DNA from: Acidobacteriota bacterium
GTDB lineage: Bacteria > Acidobacteriota > Terriglobia > Bryobacterales > Bryobacteraceae
Assembly (NCBI GenBank): GCA_947505565.1
Contig: CANNLB010000064.1
Coordinates: forward strand, 1-8,508
DNA: 8,508 bases
Direction of reading: 5' to 3'
The position numbers were made by a program, and so were the translations under genes. Below are positions 1 to 8,508 of the stretch, in pieces (position 1 is the first letter of the stretch; each line of letters begins with the position of its first letter). Under the pieces are notes generated by a model, which saw only the letters and a program-made list of their open reading frames with translations, was not told where the DNA came from and did not search any database.

Positions 1-38
1 TTTACGGTCTTTTTGAGGTCGAGCGAACTCCAATCCAT
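1..38 (-). CDS. ileS: 5' end of a minus-strand gene, possibly isoleucyl-tRNA synthetase (partial)
   Basis: On the minus strand an ATG at 38-36 opens a frame that stays open to the window edge, 12 full codons, reading MDWSSLDLKKTV and then AA- (Asn or Lys). A good Shine-Dalgarno sequence lies 5 nt upstream. The segment LDLKKTV followed by a possible Asn resembles the extreme N-terminus of bacterial isoleucyl-tRNA synthetases, which often read like (D)LKKT(V/L)NLPKT before the catalytic core. IleS charges tRNA-Ile with isoleucine in the cytoplasm. That a gene starts here is well supported by start codon, RBS and divergent layout. The identity rests on very few residues and is tentative. No catalytic motif falls inside the window. 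Confidence 0.45.
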   Translation of the reverse strand, partial: MDWSSLDLKKTV

Positions 39-43
39 GGTAA

Positions 44-49
44 TCCCCT
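44..49 (-). promoter_or_regulatory. Shine-Dalgarno site of the left-edge minus-strand gene
   Basis: The minus strand reads AGGGGA, then a 5-nt spacer TTACC, then ATG. This is one of the clearest ribosome binding sites in the window, and it is what marks the ATG at 38-36 as a real start. Confidence 0.5.
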
Positions 50-55
50 ATTATC
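49..55. promoter_or_regulatory. Putative overlapping -10 elements between two divergent genes
   Basis: The 61-bp gap between the left-edge minus gene and the TPR gene holds an AT-rich patch. On the plus strand TATTAT (49-54) matches TATAAT at five of six positions. On the minus strand GATAAT (55-50) also matches at five of six. The plus element would place transcription start near 61, about 40 nt before the TPR ATG. The minus element would give a very short leader. I see no -35 hexamer at the right spacing for either, so this is a weak call based on hexamer match and position. Confidence 0.3.
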
Positions 56-99
56 GAACAGAAGCGCTCTCCCGTGGCCGCTGTTCTACCATCAATTCT

Positions 100-870
100 A
101 TGCGGGCTCTTCTGTTTCTTTGGGCGCTTTCGGCCCCGGCTCAAGTTCTAACCCTTACCGTGCTCGGCTTCAACGCCGAGGGCAAGCAGATCTGCGCCGA
201 ACTCGGCCGGCTCGCCAATGAACCCGGGGTTGTCGAAACCGCCCGCCCCTGTTTCGTCCGCGCGGAACGGATCACGGCTCGAACCCACCAGGGCACGGAA
301 CTCCAATTCCAAGCGGTGCGCGGAGAAGACGTCGCCCGTGGACGCCTCCTCCTCGGTTTCCACCTGCCCACCACCGGCACCGAAATGCTCTTCTCCGCCA
401 AGCCGATCCAAGTTCAAACCCGCAAGCCTGAGACGCTCGCGGCGTGGCGCGCCGGCGTCGACCCCATCGCCGAAGGCTTCGTCCGGGCCGCCCTGCCGCT
501 TTACGAACGTGGCAATCCGACGGCCGCCATCGCCCAACTCAAACAAGCCGTCGCCCGGATACCTAATTTCGCCGAAGCCTGGTACCTGCTCGGCCTCAGC
601 TACGATCGCGTCGGCAACGCGAACGAAAAAATCAAGGCGCTCGAAAAGACTTGCCAACTCGACCCGGCCCATGTCACGGCGGCCCGGCACCTGGTCGTGA
701 GCTACCTGCTCGAAAAGCGCCAACTCGAAGCGCAGGCGCTGGTCCTCGACATGCAGAAGACCAGCCCGTTTGTCGCCTCGCAACTCCAAAACACGATCAA
801 CGTTTTCAAGCTGGAGTCGGAGATCTCCGGCCTAGCGCCACCAGGCCCGCCTCTAAAGTCTCCGCAATAG
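100..870 (+). CDS. Secreted TPR-repeat protein
   Basis: A 256-aa protein from the ATG at 100. The frame stays open upstream to a TTG at 13, but that extension would run into the divergent left-edge gene and would bury the signal peptide, so I prefer the ATG. Residues 1-14 ([14 protein letters not shown]) form a short signal peptide with an Ala-Pro-Ala cleavage site, so the product is probably periplasmic or cell-envelope. Residues 15-110 are a beta-rich region I do not recognise. Residues about 126-220 are tetratricopeptide helices, best seen at [20 protein letters not shown] and the following [20 protein letters not shown] segment with its LDP turn. TPRs are protein-binding scaffolds; the partner is unknown. 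The last 20 or so residues are Pro-rich and overlap the 3' end of the convergent dehydratase gene. Only two cysteines lie in the N-terminal half (31 and 51), which could pair if exported. Confidence 0.8.
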   Translation: MRALLFLWALSAPAQVLTLTVLGFNAEGKQICAELGRLANEPGVVETARPCFVRAERITARTHQGTELQFQAVRGEDVARGRLLLGFHLPTTGTEMLFSAKPIQVQTRKPETLAAWRAGVDPIAEGFVRAALPLYERGNPTAAIAQLKQAVARIPNFAEAWYLLGLSYDRVGNANEKIKALEKTCQLDPAHVTAARHLVVSYLLEKRQLEAQALVLDMQKTSPFVASQLQNTINVFKLESEISGLAPPGPPLKSPQ

Positions 871-2776
871 ACTCGACGTCATAGACGCACCCGCCCCACG
901 GTCCGCCGCTGACTTCCTGCAGCAGACCCCACAGCTTGGTATCGTTCGGCAGCAGCGGATCGGGCTGGATCCCCGGGTGGGGCCTCCGTCCGGCCAGCAG
1001 CAAGGTGCCGGCTTCCCTCGTCCCGTCCTCTCCTAAAAGATGCACGGTGCCTTCGAGCGAATTGCGGTCGATGATGATCTCGATCGTGTCGCCATCCTGT
1101 ACCCGGCCAATCGGTCCGCCGGCGAGCGCTTCCGGGGACACATGGCCGATGCAGGCGCCGGTGGAGACTCCGCTGAACCGCGCATCCGTCAGCAATGCAA
1201 CGTGTTTGCCGAAGGGCAAAAACTTCAGCGCGCTCGTCACCTGATAGGTCTCCTCCATCCCGGAACCCTTCGGCCCGCGCGACATTAGCACCATCACGTC
1301 ACCGCTTTGAATCTTGCCTTCTTTAATCGCGGCGATGGCGGCTGGCTCGCTCGTAAAGACGCGGGCCGGGCCGCGCTTGCGGTAGACGTTATCAGCATCC
1401 ACCACGGTCGGATCAATCGACGTGCTCTTGATCACGCTGCCTTCGGGCGAAAGGTTGCCGGTAGGGAAGCACACCGTTGAGCCGATGCCCCGGGAACGCG
1501 CCGTCTCAGCGGAAAAAATCACGTTGTTCGCCTCCACCCCGTCGCGATCGCGCAACACCTTGTGCAACTCGGCCCGGCGCTCACTCTGCTCCCACCAGTC
1601 CAAAACCTCATCAAGTGTGCAGCCCGCCACGGTCTTTGCCTTGAGCTGCAGTAGTCCCATTTTTCGGAGATGGAGCATCACTTCCGGCACTCCGCCGGCC
1701 AGGAAAACCTGCACCGTCGGGTGGTTCCGCGGCCCGTTCGGCAGCGCGTCCACGAGCCGCGGCACCTGCCTGTTCACTCGCGACCAATCGTCCACATTCG
1801 GCCGCCGTAGCTTGGCTTGATGTGCCACCGCCGGAATGTGCAGAATCAGGTTCGTTGACCCGCCGAACGCCGCGTGCGCCACCATTGCGTTTTCAAACGC
1901 CGCATCCGTCAGAATGTCGGCCATCGTCCAACCCAGCTTGCCCATCTCCAACACCGCCCGGCCGCTGCGACGCGCCATGTCGAGCCAGATCGGGTGCCCC
2001 GACGGCGAAAGCGCCGCGTGCGGCAACGTCATGCCCAATGCTTCGCCGACCACTTGCGAGGTCGCCGCCGTTCCCAAAAACTGGCAGCCGCCGCCCGGCG
2101 AAGCGCACGCCCGGCAGCCCATATCGGCGGCCTCTTCGAGCGTGATTTGGCCATGCGAAAACCGTGCGCCAATCGACTGCACCTTGCCCGCGTCCTCGCC
2201 ATCCTCAGCCAGCAAAGAAACGCCGCCCGGCACCAGCACGCACGGCATATCGTGCTGCGCGGCCAGGGCCATCATCATAGCCGGCAGACCTTTGTCGCAA
2301 GTCGCCACGCCGATTACGCCCCGCCGCGTCGGCAGGCTCCGAATCAGCCGCCGGAAGATCAGCGCCGCGTCGTTCCGGTAGGGCAGGGAATCGAACATGC
2401 CCGGGGTGCCCTGGCTGCGCCCGTCGCAAGGGTCGGTGCAGGCCCCGGCAAACGGCACGGCGCCGTGCTTGGCCAACTCTTCGGCCGCGGCCTCTACCAT
2501 CAACCCGACTTCCCAATGGCCGGTGTGGTAACCCAGCGCCACGGGCGTGCCGTCCGGCCGCCGAATGCCGCCGTGCGTCGAGAGCAGCAGAATCTCCTTA
2601 CCGCCAAGCTTGGCTGGGTTCCAACCCATACCCGCGTTCAGCGTCCAGCCGAACAGATCGCCCGACGGACGGGTCAATAGCATTTCAGGGGTGATGGGCA
2701 ACTGGCCCTTCGGACCAGGAACCTTCGTGCGGACATCGAAGAGCGAAGAATCGCCGGAATCAAAAATTGTCGACAT
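806..2776 (-). CDS. yjhG: YjhG/YagF-family sugar-acid dehydratase (D-xylonate dehydratase type)
   Basis: A 656-aa IlvD/Edd-superfamily dehydratase. It is longer than typical IlvD and follows the E. coli YjhG/YagF sequence closely over its length, for example [48 protein letters not shown] and the Trp-rich C-terminus. YjhG/YagF enzymes dehydrate D-xylonate to 2-keto-3-deoxy-D-xylonate in non-phosphorylative pentose breakdown. The three expected Fe-S ligand cysteines are visible: C117 (CDGR), C160 (TCDKGLP, with K162 the likely metal-binding lysine) and C231 ([10 protein letters not shown]). The catalytic serine is in TDARFSG (S535). No signal peptide, so it is cytoplasmic. It does not look like the branched-chain amino-acid enzyme, though the natural substrate may be another aldonate. 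Its 3' end overlaps the convergent TPR gene by 65 bp. Its start faces the Gfo/Idh/MocA gene across about 45 bp. I see no strong Shine-Dalgarno before the ATG. Confidence 0.92.
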   Translation of the reverse strand: MSTIFDSGDSSLFDVRTKVPGPKGQLPITPEMLLTRPSGDLFGWTLNAGMGWNPAKLGGKEILLLSTHGGIRRPDGTPVALGYHTGHWEVGLMVEAAAEELAKHGAVPFAGACTDPCDGRSQGTPGMFDSLPYRNDAALIFRRLIRSLPTRRGVIGVATCDKGLPAMMMALAAQHDMPCVLVPGGVSLLAEDGEDAGKVQSIGARFSHGQITLEEAADMGCRACASPGGGCQFLGTAATSQVVGEALGMTLPHAALSPSGHPIWLDMARRSGRAVLEMGKLGWTMADILTDAAFENAMVAHAAFGGSTNLILHIPAVAHQAKLRRPNVDDWSRVNRQVPRLVDALPNGPRNHPTVQVFLAGGVPEVMLHLRKMGLLQLKAKTVAGCTLDEVLDWWEQSERRAELHKVLRDRDGVEANNVIFSAETARSRGIGSTVCFPTGNLSPEGSVIKSTSIDPTVVDADNVYRKRGPARVFTSEPAAIAAIKEGKIQSGDVMVLMSRGPKGSGMEETYQVTSALKFLPFGKHVALLTDARFSGVSTGACIGHVSPEALAGGPIGRVQDGDTIEIIIDRNSLEGTVHLLGEDGTREAGTLLLAGRRPHPGIQPDPLLPNDTKLWGLLQEVSGGPWGGCVYDVESIAETLEAGLVALGRRSPTPA

Positions 2777-2794
2777 TGGCTAAGCTGTTAGTCT
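2767..2794 (+). promoter_or_regulatory. Predicted promoter of the Gfo/Idh/MocA gene (-35 TTGTCG, extended -10 TGTTAGTCT)
   Basis: On the plus strand TTGTCG (2767-2772, four of six to TTGACA) is followed after 16 bp by TAGTCT (2789-2794). TAGTCT keeps the important T, A and final T of a -10 element and is preceded by TGT (2786-2788), an extended -10 motif. Transcription would start near 2801, about 20 nt before the ATG, leaving AGGAG (2801-2805) at the very 5' end of the leader. The -35 lies inside the first codons of the divergent dehydratase. The match is by eye. Confidence 0.45.
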
Positions 2795-2799
2795 ATCGC
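2789..2799. promoter_or_regulatory. Shared 11-bp motif TAGTCTATCGC with symmetric TAGTCTA core, copy 1
   Basis: The same 11 bases occur in the purA divergent region at 5986-5996. The core TAG-T-CTA is symmetric. Read on the minus strand it gives TAGACT (2795-2790), a -10-like hexamer pointing at the dehydratase; read on the plus strand it gives TAGTCT pointing at the oxidoreductase. It sits 12 nt before the dehydratase ATG and 22 nt before the oxidoreductase ATG. I infer a shared bidirectional promoter core. A regulator-binding site is the alternative. Confidence 0.4.
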
Positions 2800-2821
2800 G
2801 AGGAGTGATAAAATCGGGGTG

Positions 2822-4158
2822 ATGCTTGCAACTCGCCGATACTTCATGGGCGCCGCTACCGCCGCCGCCGCCACCCGCGTCTGGGGCGCGAACGATCGTC
2901 TGCAAGTTGGGTTCATCGGCTACGGCCTCATCGGCGCGCAGCACGTTTGTGACTTCAAGAATCAGCGCGATGTCGACATGGCCGCCATGGCCGAGGCCTA
3001 CCAGCCGCGCTTAGAAGAAGGGCTCCAGGCCATGGGCGGCAAGCCTCGGGCGTACTCCGATTTCCGTCGGCTGCTCGACGATAAAGAGTTGCAAGCGATC
3101 GTCGTTTCGACGCCCGACCATTGGCACGCCCTAATGACCATCATGGCTTGCGCTGCGGGAAAAGACGTCTACGTCGAAAAACCCATGACGCTCTTCCATG
3201 CCGAGGGGCAGTGGATGATCAAGGCCGCCCGCAAGTACAATCGCGTCGTCCAAGTGGGCACTCAGCAGCGCTCCGGTCGCCACTACGCCAAGGGCCGCGA
3301 TCTGCTCCGCGATGGCGCGATCGGTAAAATTCACCACGTTCGCATGCAGGCTTCGCGTAACGTCATGCCCGGCTTTGGCACCCCGCCGGCCGGCGCGGCA
3401 CCGTCTAACTTCGACTACGAAATGTGGTGCGGCCCCGCGCCGATGCGACCCTACTCCCCCCATCGCGGCATCTACCACTTCCGCTGGTTCTGGGACTTCT
3501 CCGGCGGCCAGATGACCAACCTCGGTGCGCATTCCATTGACATCATGTACTGGGCCCTCGGTCTCAAAGGGCCGCAGTCCGTCGTCAGCGTAGGCGGTCG
3601 GTTTGCCCTCCAGGACGATGGGGAAACGCCCGACACCCAGGACGCGCTCTACGCTTTTCCCGGTATGACCGCCGCTTGGCATCATCGCGAAGCCTCCCGC
3701 GGCACCCCACGACCCGGCTCGCTCGAATTCTTCGGCACCAAGGGCTCCATGGTGATCGACCGAGGAGGCTTTGAGATTGTGCCCGATTTGAAGGTCGACC
3801 CCGCTAACGCCATCCCTCGATTCAAGGGAACGCCCGGCGGCGGACCCGTTCGCAGTCAAGTGAAGCCCGAACCGTGGACCCCTGCCATGAAGGTGCCCGG
3901 CTCGTCGGAGGAGCAGTTCGACCTGCACGTCCGCAACTTCCTCGATTGTGTGAAGACCCGTCAACGGCCCGTCGCCGATGTCGCCGAAGGCCACGCCGTC
4001 GCCACCGCCTGTCATCTCGCCAACATCTCTCTCCGCATCGGCCGCAAACTCACCTGGGATGCGGACAAAGAAACCATCGTCGGTGATGCCGAGGCCGCTA
4101 GGATGTTGACCCGGCCGTATCGCAAGCCCTGGGATCAGGTCCTCGGGAGTTTCAAGCT

Positions 4159-4162
<4 letters not shown>
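2822..4162 (+). CDS. Tat-exported Gfo/Idh/MocA-family oxidoreductase
   Basis: A protein of about 446 aa (447 if the adjacent in-frame GTG at 2819 is used; numbering here counts from the GTG). The N-terminus ATRRYFMGAATAAAATRVWG is a twin-arginine signal, so folded protein with bound cofactor is probably exported to the periplasm. The Rossmann fold follows: VGFIGYGLIG (30-39) binds the nicotinamide cofactor, TPDHWHA is at 98-104, and the family EKP motif is at 120-122 (VYVEKPM). The C-terminal domain carries GGQMTNLGAHSIDIMYWALG (229-248), typical of the secreted subgroup common in Acidobacteriota and Planctomycetota. Members oxidise or reduce sugars, sugar acids or inositols with NAD(P). The substrate cannot be read from the sequence. 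The divergent sugar-acid dehydratase suggests a carbohydrate role. AGGAG at 2801-2805 is 16 nt from the ATG, rather far. Its TAA overlaps the stop of the convergent redoxin-like gene. Confidence 0.9.
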
Positions 4163-5996
<1,834 letters not shown>

Positions 5997-6016
5997 ATTA
6001 TGCTAACCTCGAAAGA

Positions 6017-6508
6017 ATGCAGCTTTGCGATATTTATCTGGGACTAGGCCAATCCTCGTTCCAAGATCTGTTAAAAAACATCAGCCTCGGAAAGCTGCGG
6101 ACCTACCAGCTCTTCGAACGAATCAAGCTCCGCCTTCGCGTTGTGAAGCTCAACAGCGACTCGCTCTTCAAAAGCGCTCCCCGGCAATGGGCCCGTTTAG
6201 CGGACGAACGCGACGAAGATTTGGCCATGGATCTGTCCCAAGCCATACTCGTTTCCCACGTTGATACTTTGATCGTCCCCGTGCTCAACTTCCTCGGCGT
6301 GCCCCACACAGAAGGCTTCTTTGAGAAGGATGCTGACATTGCCGAACATCTCACCGGAGAATGGCAGCAAAGGGTTTGGAGCGAGTTCGAAGTCAAACTC
6401 CCGGCGAGCGTCTTGATCTTCTACCTCAACCATCTCGCAATGGAAATGACGAAAGGGGCCGAGTTCTTCTTGCCAGCAGGAGTGGCCGTCGGCCAGGATT
6501 TCAAATAG
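6017..6508 (+). CDS. Hypothetical 163-aa protein, first gene of the pheST operon
   Basis: I do not recognise a family. The frame extends upstream to a TTG at 5969, but that would place the whole divergent promoter region inside the gene, so I prefer the ATG at 6017. The protein has no signal peptide or membrane segment and looks mostly helical. A basic stretch (KLRTYQLFERIKLRLRVVKL, about residues 26-45) is followed by an acidic one (ADERDEDLAMDL) and a hydrophobic helix-strand region (ILVSHVDTLIVPVLNFLGVP). Cysteine occurs once (Cys4). The conserved-looking end is LNHLAMEMTKGAEFFLPAG. It ends in TAG with a 1-nt gap before the ankyrin gene's ATG, so the two are surely co-transcribed. Coding status is supported by operon spacing and by codon use like its neighbours. 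No function is claimed. Confidence 0.75.
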   Translation: MQLCDIYLGLGQSSFQDLLKNISLGKLRTYQLFERIKLRLRVVKLNSDSLFKSAPRQWARLADERDEDLAMDLSQAILVSHVDTLIVPVLNFLGVPHTEGFFEKDADIAEHLTGEWQQRVWSEFEVKLPASVLIFYLNHLAMEMTKGAEFFLPAGVAVGQDFK

Positions 6509-6509
6509 T

Positions 6510-7172
6510 ATGACCCCCGCGCAGGAACTCCACGCTGCGATCAAATCCGGCGACGAGGGCCGCGTCGGAGAGCTTTTGACCGCCGACCCCCAACTGGTTC
6601 ACGGCGGGGGCTCGGCCGGAATGCCGCCGTTGCTGCTCGCCGCTTACAGCGGCCGCCGTGAAATTGCCGCTCTTCTGCTAGCCCGCGGTGCCGAACTCGA
6701 CCAGTTCGCCGCCGCCGCCCTCGGCCACTCGGAAACTCTTCGTGAACTCCTCAGCGGCGAAAGTAAACCGCTGGATCTGCACAGCTCCGATGGCTGGACC
6801 TCCCTCCACTTGGCGAGCTTTTTCGGCCAATTCGGTTGCGTCGCCGTTCTGCTCGATCTCGGTGCCAGCGTCAAAATGCGCAGCGCCAACACCATGGGCA
6901 ACACTCCGCTACATGCCGCCGCAGCCGGTGGCCATCGTGAGGTGTGCGCTTTGCTCCTCTCCCATAAGGCCGAAGTGAACGCCGAGCAAGCCAGTCAATA
7001 TACGGCCCTCCACTCCGCCGCCGCTAATGGCAGTGAAGAGTTGGTCCGCTTGCTGCTCGCTCACGAAGCCAACCCCAAAGCGAAATCTGACAAGGGGGAA
7101 AGTCCGCTCGATATGGCCCGTGCCCGCAACCACTCCGCTGTGGTCGCCTTGCTGGAACGTCTTACGAAATGA
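6510..7172 (+). CDS. Ankyrin-repeat protein coupled to pheS
   Basis: A 220-aa cytosolic protein made almost entirely of ankyrin repeats. Approximate repeats are 3-35, 38-62, 64-92 (degenerate, with a shortened first helix), 95-124 (GWTSLHLASFFGQFGCVAVLLDLGA), 129-158 (GNTPLHAAAAGGHREVCALL), 162-192 (YTALHSAAANGSEELVRLLL) and a C-terminal cap at 195-219. The TPLHAAA and LLL-GA signatures are clear. Ankyrin repeats bind proteins; no enzymatic domain, signal peptide or membrane segment is present. AGGA (6495-6498) lies 11 nt before the ATG. The stop codon overlaps the pheS start as ATGA (7169-7172), so translation of pheS is probably coupled to this gene. That makes it likely to be made in proportion to PheS, but a direct link to aminoacylation is only inferred. 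Confidence 0.9.
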   Translation: MTPAQELHAAIKSGDEGRVGELLTADPQLVHGGGSAGMPPLLLAAYSGRREIAALLLARGAELDQFAAAALGHSETLRELLSGESKPLDLHSSDGWTSLHLASFFGQFGCVAVLLDLGASVKMRSANTMGNTPLHAAAAGGHREVCALLLSHKAEVNAEQASQYTALHSAAANGSEELVRLLLAHEANPKAKSDKGESPLDMARARNHSAVVALLERLTK

Positions 7173-8191
7173 TCGAAACTCTGCTCTCTGATTTGGCCGC
7201 CGCCACCCAGGCGCGCATTGCCGCCGTGACCACCGCCGATGAACTCGAAACGATCCGCGTCGAAGTGCTCGGCCGCAAAGGCAAGCTCGCCGAAGTCTCG
7301 AAGGACATGGGCAAGCTGTCGCCGGAGCAGCGCGGCGTCGTGGGCAAACTCCTCAACGCGTCCAAGCAGTCTCTCGAAGAGACGCTCACCACCCGCCAAA
7401 ACGCTTTCGCCACCGCCGCTCTCGCCGCTCGACTCGAGCGCGAGTGGATCGATCTTACAGTCCCCGCCCCCGGCCCCGGTCTCGGCAGCCTTCATCCTCT
7501 CACCCAGATCCAGGCCGAAATTGAAGACCTCTTCGTCTCCCTCGGTTTCACTGTTCTCGACGGCCCCGAAGTCGAAACCGAGTTCAATAATTTCGACGCA
7601 TTGAACATCCCGCCGGATCACCCGGCCCGCGACATGCAGGATACCTTCTGGCTCTCAAACGGCCACCTGCTGAGGACCCACACTTCGCCCGTCCAAGTGC
7701 GCGGCATGAAGAAGCTGGGCCCTCCGTTGCGCATGATCGCCCCGGGGCGCGTCTTCCGCAACGAAGAGGTGGACGCTAGCCACGAACATACCTTCTATCA
7801 ACTCGAAGGCATGATGGTCGATAAAGACGTCTCCGTCGCCCACCTCATTTATTTCATGAAGACGCTACTCTCGGCCATCTTCAAACGCGACGTCACCGTC
7901 CGGCTCCGCCCCGGCTATTTCCCTTTCGTCGAACCCGGCTTCGAGCTCGATATCCAATGCCTCATTTGCAACGGCACCGGCTGCCCGGTCTGCAAACACT
8001 CGGGTTGGGTAGAGCTACTGCCCTGCGGTCTCGTCCATCCGAACGTCCTCCGTCTCGGCGGCATCGACCCCGAAGAGTACAGCGGTTTTGCCTTCGGCCT
8101 CGGCCTCACCCGCCTTGTTATGATGCGTTACGCCATCGATGACATTCGCCAACTCCAAGGCGGCGATCTCCGCTTCCTCACGCAGTTTTAA
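7169..8191 (+). CDS. pheS: Phenylalanine--tRNA ligase alpha subunit
   Basis: A 340-aa protein, normal for bacterial PheS (E. coli 327). It is the catalytic half of the alpha2-beta2 enzyme that charges tRNA-Phe. Residues 1-90 form the N-terminal coiled-coil arm that contacts tRNA. Class II synthetase features follow: LGSLHPLTQ (105-113), GPEVETEFNNFDALN (132-146), HPARDMQDTF (151-160), LLRTHTSPVQVR (167-178), motif 2 with FRNEEVDASHEHTFYQLEG (196-214), FVEPGFELDI (253-262) and motif 3 GFAFGLGLTRLVMMRY (306-321). Between them CLICNGTGCPVCKHSGW (264-280) carries four cysteines (264, 267, 272, 275), a zinc-ribbon-like loop found in many bacterial PheS. The start is the ATG overlapping the ankyrin gene's stop. 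There is no convincing Shine-Dalgarno of its own, which fits coupling. pheT follows after 7 nt. No leader-peptide attenuator or T-box precedes pheS, because the preceding DNA is coding. Confidence 0.98.
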   Translation: MIETLLSDLAAATQARIAAVTTADELETIRVEVLGRKGKLAEVSKDMGKLSPEQRGVVGKLLNASKQSLEETLTTRQNAFATAALAARLEREWIDLTVPAPGPGLGSLHPLTQIQAEIEDLFVSLGFTVLDGPEVETEFNNFDALNIPPDHPARDMQDTFWLSNGHLLRTHTSPVQVRGMKKLGPPLRMIAPGRVFRNEEVDASHEHTFYQLEGMMVDKDVSVAHLIYFMKTLLSAIFKRDVTVRLRPGYFPFVEPGFELDIQCLICNGTGCPVCKHSGWVELLPCGLVHPNVLRLGGIDPEEYSGFAFGLGLTRLVMMRYAIDDIRQLQGGDLRFLTQF

Positions 8192-8198
8192 GGACCCG

Positions 8199-8508
8199 AT
8201 GAAGTTCTCCTCCTCCTGGCTCGCTGAGCACATTGACGGCCTCAATCTGGCCCCTGCCGAACTCGGCAGCCTCATCACCATCAAAACCGCCGAGTGCGAA
8301 GGCGTCGAAGCCCACGGCGCTCACTTCGATCACGTCGTAGTCGCGCGCGTGCTGACCTCCGAGCCGATCCCCGGCACCCATCTCGCCGTCACCTCGGTCG
8401 ACACTGGCCGCTACGGCATCAAGCAGGTCGTCTGCGGAGCCCCCAACTGCCGCGCGAATCTTTTGACCGCCTATGTTCCCCCGGGCCAACTCGGCGTCAC
8501 CAACGCGA
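8199..8508 (+). CDS. pheT: Phenylalanine--tRNA ligase beta subunit, N-terminal part (runs off the right edge)
   Basis: From the ATG at 8199 the frame is open for 103 codons to the window end. The sequence begins MKFSSSWLAEHIDG and reaches VVVARVLTSEPIPGTHLAV and VVCGAPNCRA, the standard start of PheT: a B1 segment followed by the EMAP/OB-fold tRNA-binding domain with its VxCGAPN signature. The full protein is normally near 700-800 residues, so only about an eighth is seen. PheT pairs with PheS, binds tRNA-Phe and edits mischarged tyrosine. AAGGA (8190-8194) overlaps the pheS stop codon and lies 4 nt before the ATG, serving as ribosome binding site. The 7-nt gap makes this one operon with pheS. 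The truncation is a window effect, not a mutation. Confidence 0.95.
   Translation, partial: MKFSSSWLAEHIDGLNLAPAELGSLITIKTAECEGVEAHGAHFDHVVVARVLTSEPIPGTHLAVTSVDTGRYGIKQVVCGAPNCRANLLTAYVPPGQLGVTNA

Noticed and set aside
218..700. A 160-codon plus-strand frame inside the TPR gene
   Set aside because: Its Ser/Pro/Arg-rich composition is typical of a frame-shifted GC-rich gene; the other frame has signal peptide and TPRs.
818..829. CGGAGATCTCCG as a terminator between convergent genes
   Set aside because: The stem has only four pairs once a loop is allowed and no T-run follows on either strand.
1874..2680. A 268-codon plus-strand open frame opposite the dehydratase
   Set aside because: It is a GC-rich antisense shadow. 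The minus-strand frame matches YjhG/YagF over its full length, while this one has an Arg/His-rich composition and no family signature.
806..2776. Dehydratase as IlvD of branched-chain amino-acid synthesis
   Set aside because: Length, [14 protein letters not shown] and the C-terminal Trp-rich end fit YjhG/YagF sugar-acid dehydratases much better.
3131..4015. A 294-codon minus-strand open frame opposite the Gfo/Idh/MocA gene
   Set aside because: This is a shadow of a well-supported gene; its Gly/Asp-rich translation shows no domain.
7060..7168. Attenuator or T-box leader controlling pheS
   Set aside because: The sequence before pheS is the coding end of the ankyrin gene, with no Phe-rich leader peptide or T-box motif.
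7958..8010. Four-cysteine cluster in PheS as a novel zinc insertion
   Set aside because: The CxxC-CxxC loop before GW is seen in many bacterial PheS proteins, so it is a known variant.
8178..8489. A 103-codon minus-strand frame at the right end
   Set aside because: It is antisense to the clear pheT start and has no signature of its own.

Overview
This is an ordinary, gene-dense stretch of bacterial chromosome. It is GC-rich (about 60% by eye), with C/G-ending codons and almost no intergenic space. The style of the genes fits an Acidobacteriota member of the Solibacter/Bryobacter type: a Tat-signal Gfo/Idh/MocA oxidoreductase, a short secreted TPR protein and a PheS with a four-cysteine cluster. 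That placement is an inference from gene style, not a proven taxonomic call. I see no mobile element, CRISPR array, phage gene, tRNA or rRNA.

Layout, left to right. (1) The first 38 bases hold the 5' end of a minus-strand gene whose first residues resemble isoleucyl-tRNA synthetase. (2) Divergent from it, at 100-870 (+), is a secreted TPR protein. (3) Convergent with that, and overlapping its 3' end by 65 bp, is a YjhG/YagF-family sugar-acid (D-xylonate type) dehydratase at 806-2776 (-). (4) Divergent from the dehydratase across about 45 bp is a Tat-exported Gfo/Idh/MocA oxidoreductase at 2822-4162 (+). (5) Its stop codon overlaps the stop of a minus-strand pair, purA (4664-5968) followed by a membrane-anchored, cysteine-free redoxin-like protein (4159-4671) that overlaps purA by 8 bp. 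(6) Divergent from purA across about 48 bp is a tight plus-strand operon: an unrecognised 163-aa protein, a cytosolic ankyrin-repeat protein, pheS (4-bp ATGA overlap) and the start of pheT, which runs off the right edge.

Functionally there are three themes. The first is translation: phenylalanyl-tRNA synthetase alpha and beta, and possibly ileS. The second is AMP synthesis through purA. The third is sugar-acid catabolism: a dehydratase and an oxidoreductase sharing one divergent promoter region.

The most interesting non-coding signal is an 11-bp sequence, TAGTCTATCGC, present once in each of the two short divergent intergenic regions (2789-2799 and 5986-5996). Its core, TAGTCTA, is symmetric (TAG-N-CTA), so the same bases give a -10-like hexamer on both strands. 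This suggests compact bidirectional promoters. I found no convincing undescribed multi-gene system here. The ankyrin-pheST coupling and the cysteine-less redoxin behind purA are the next most interesting points.
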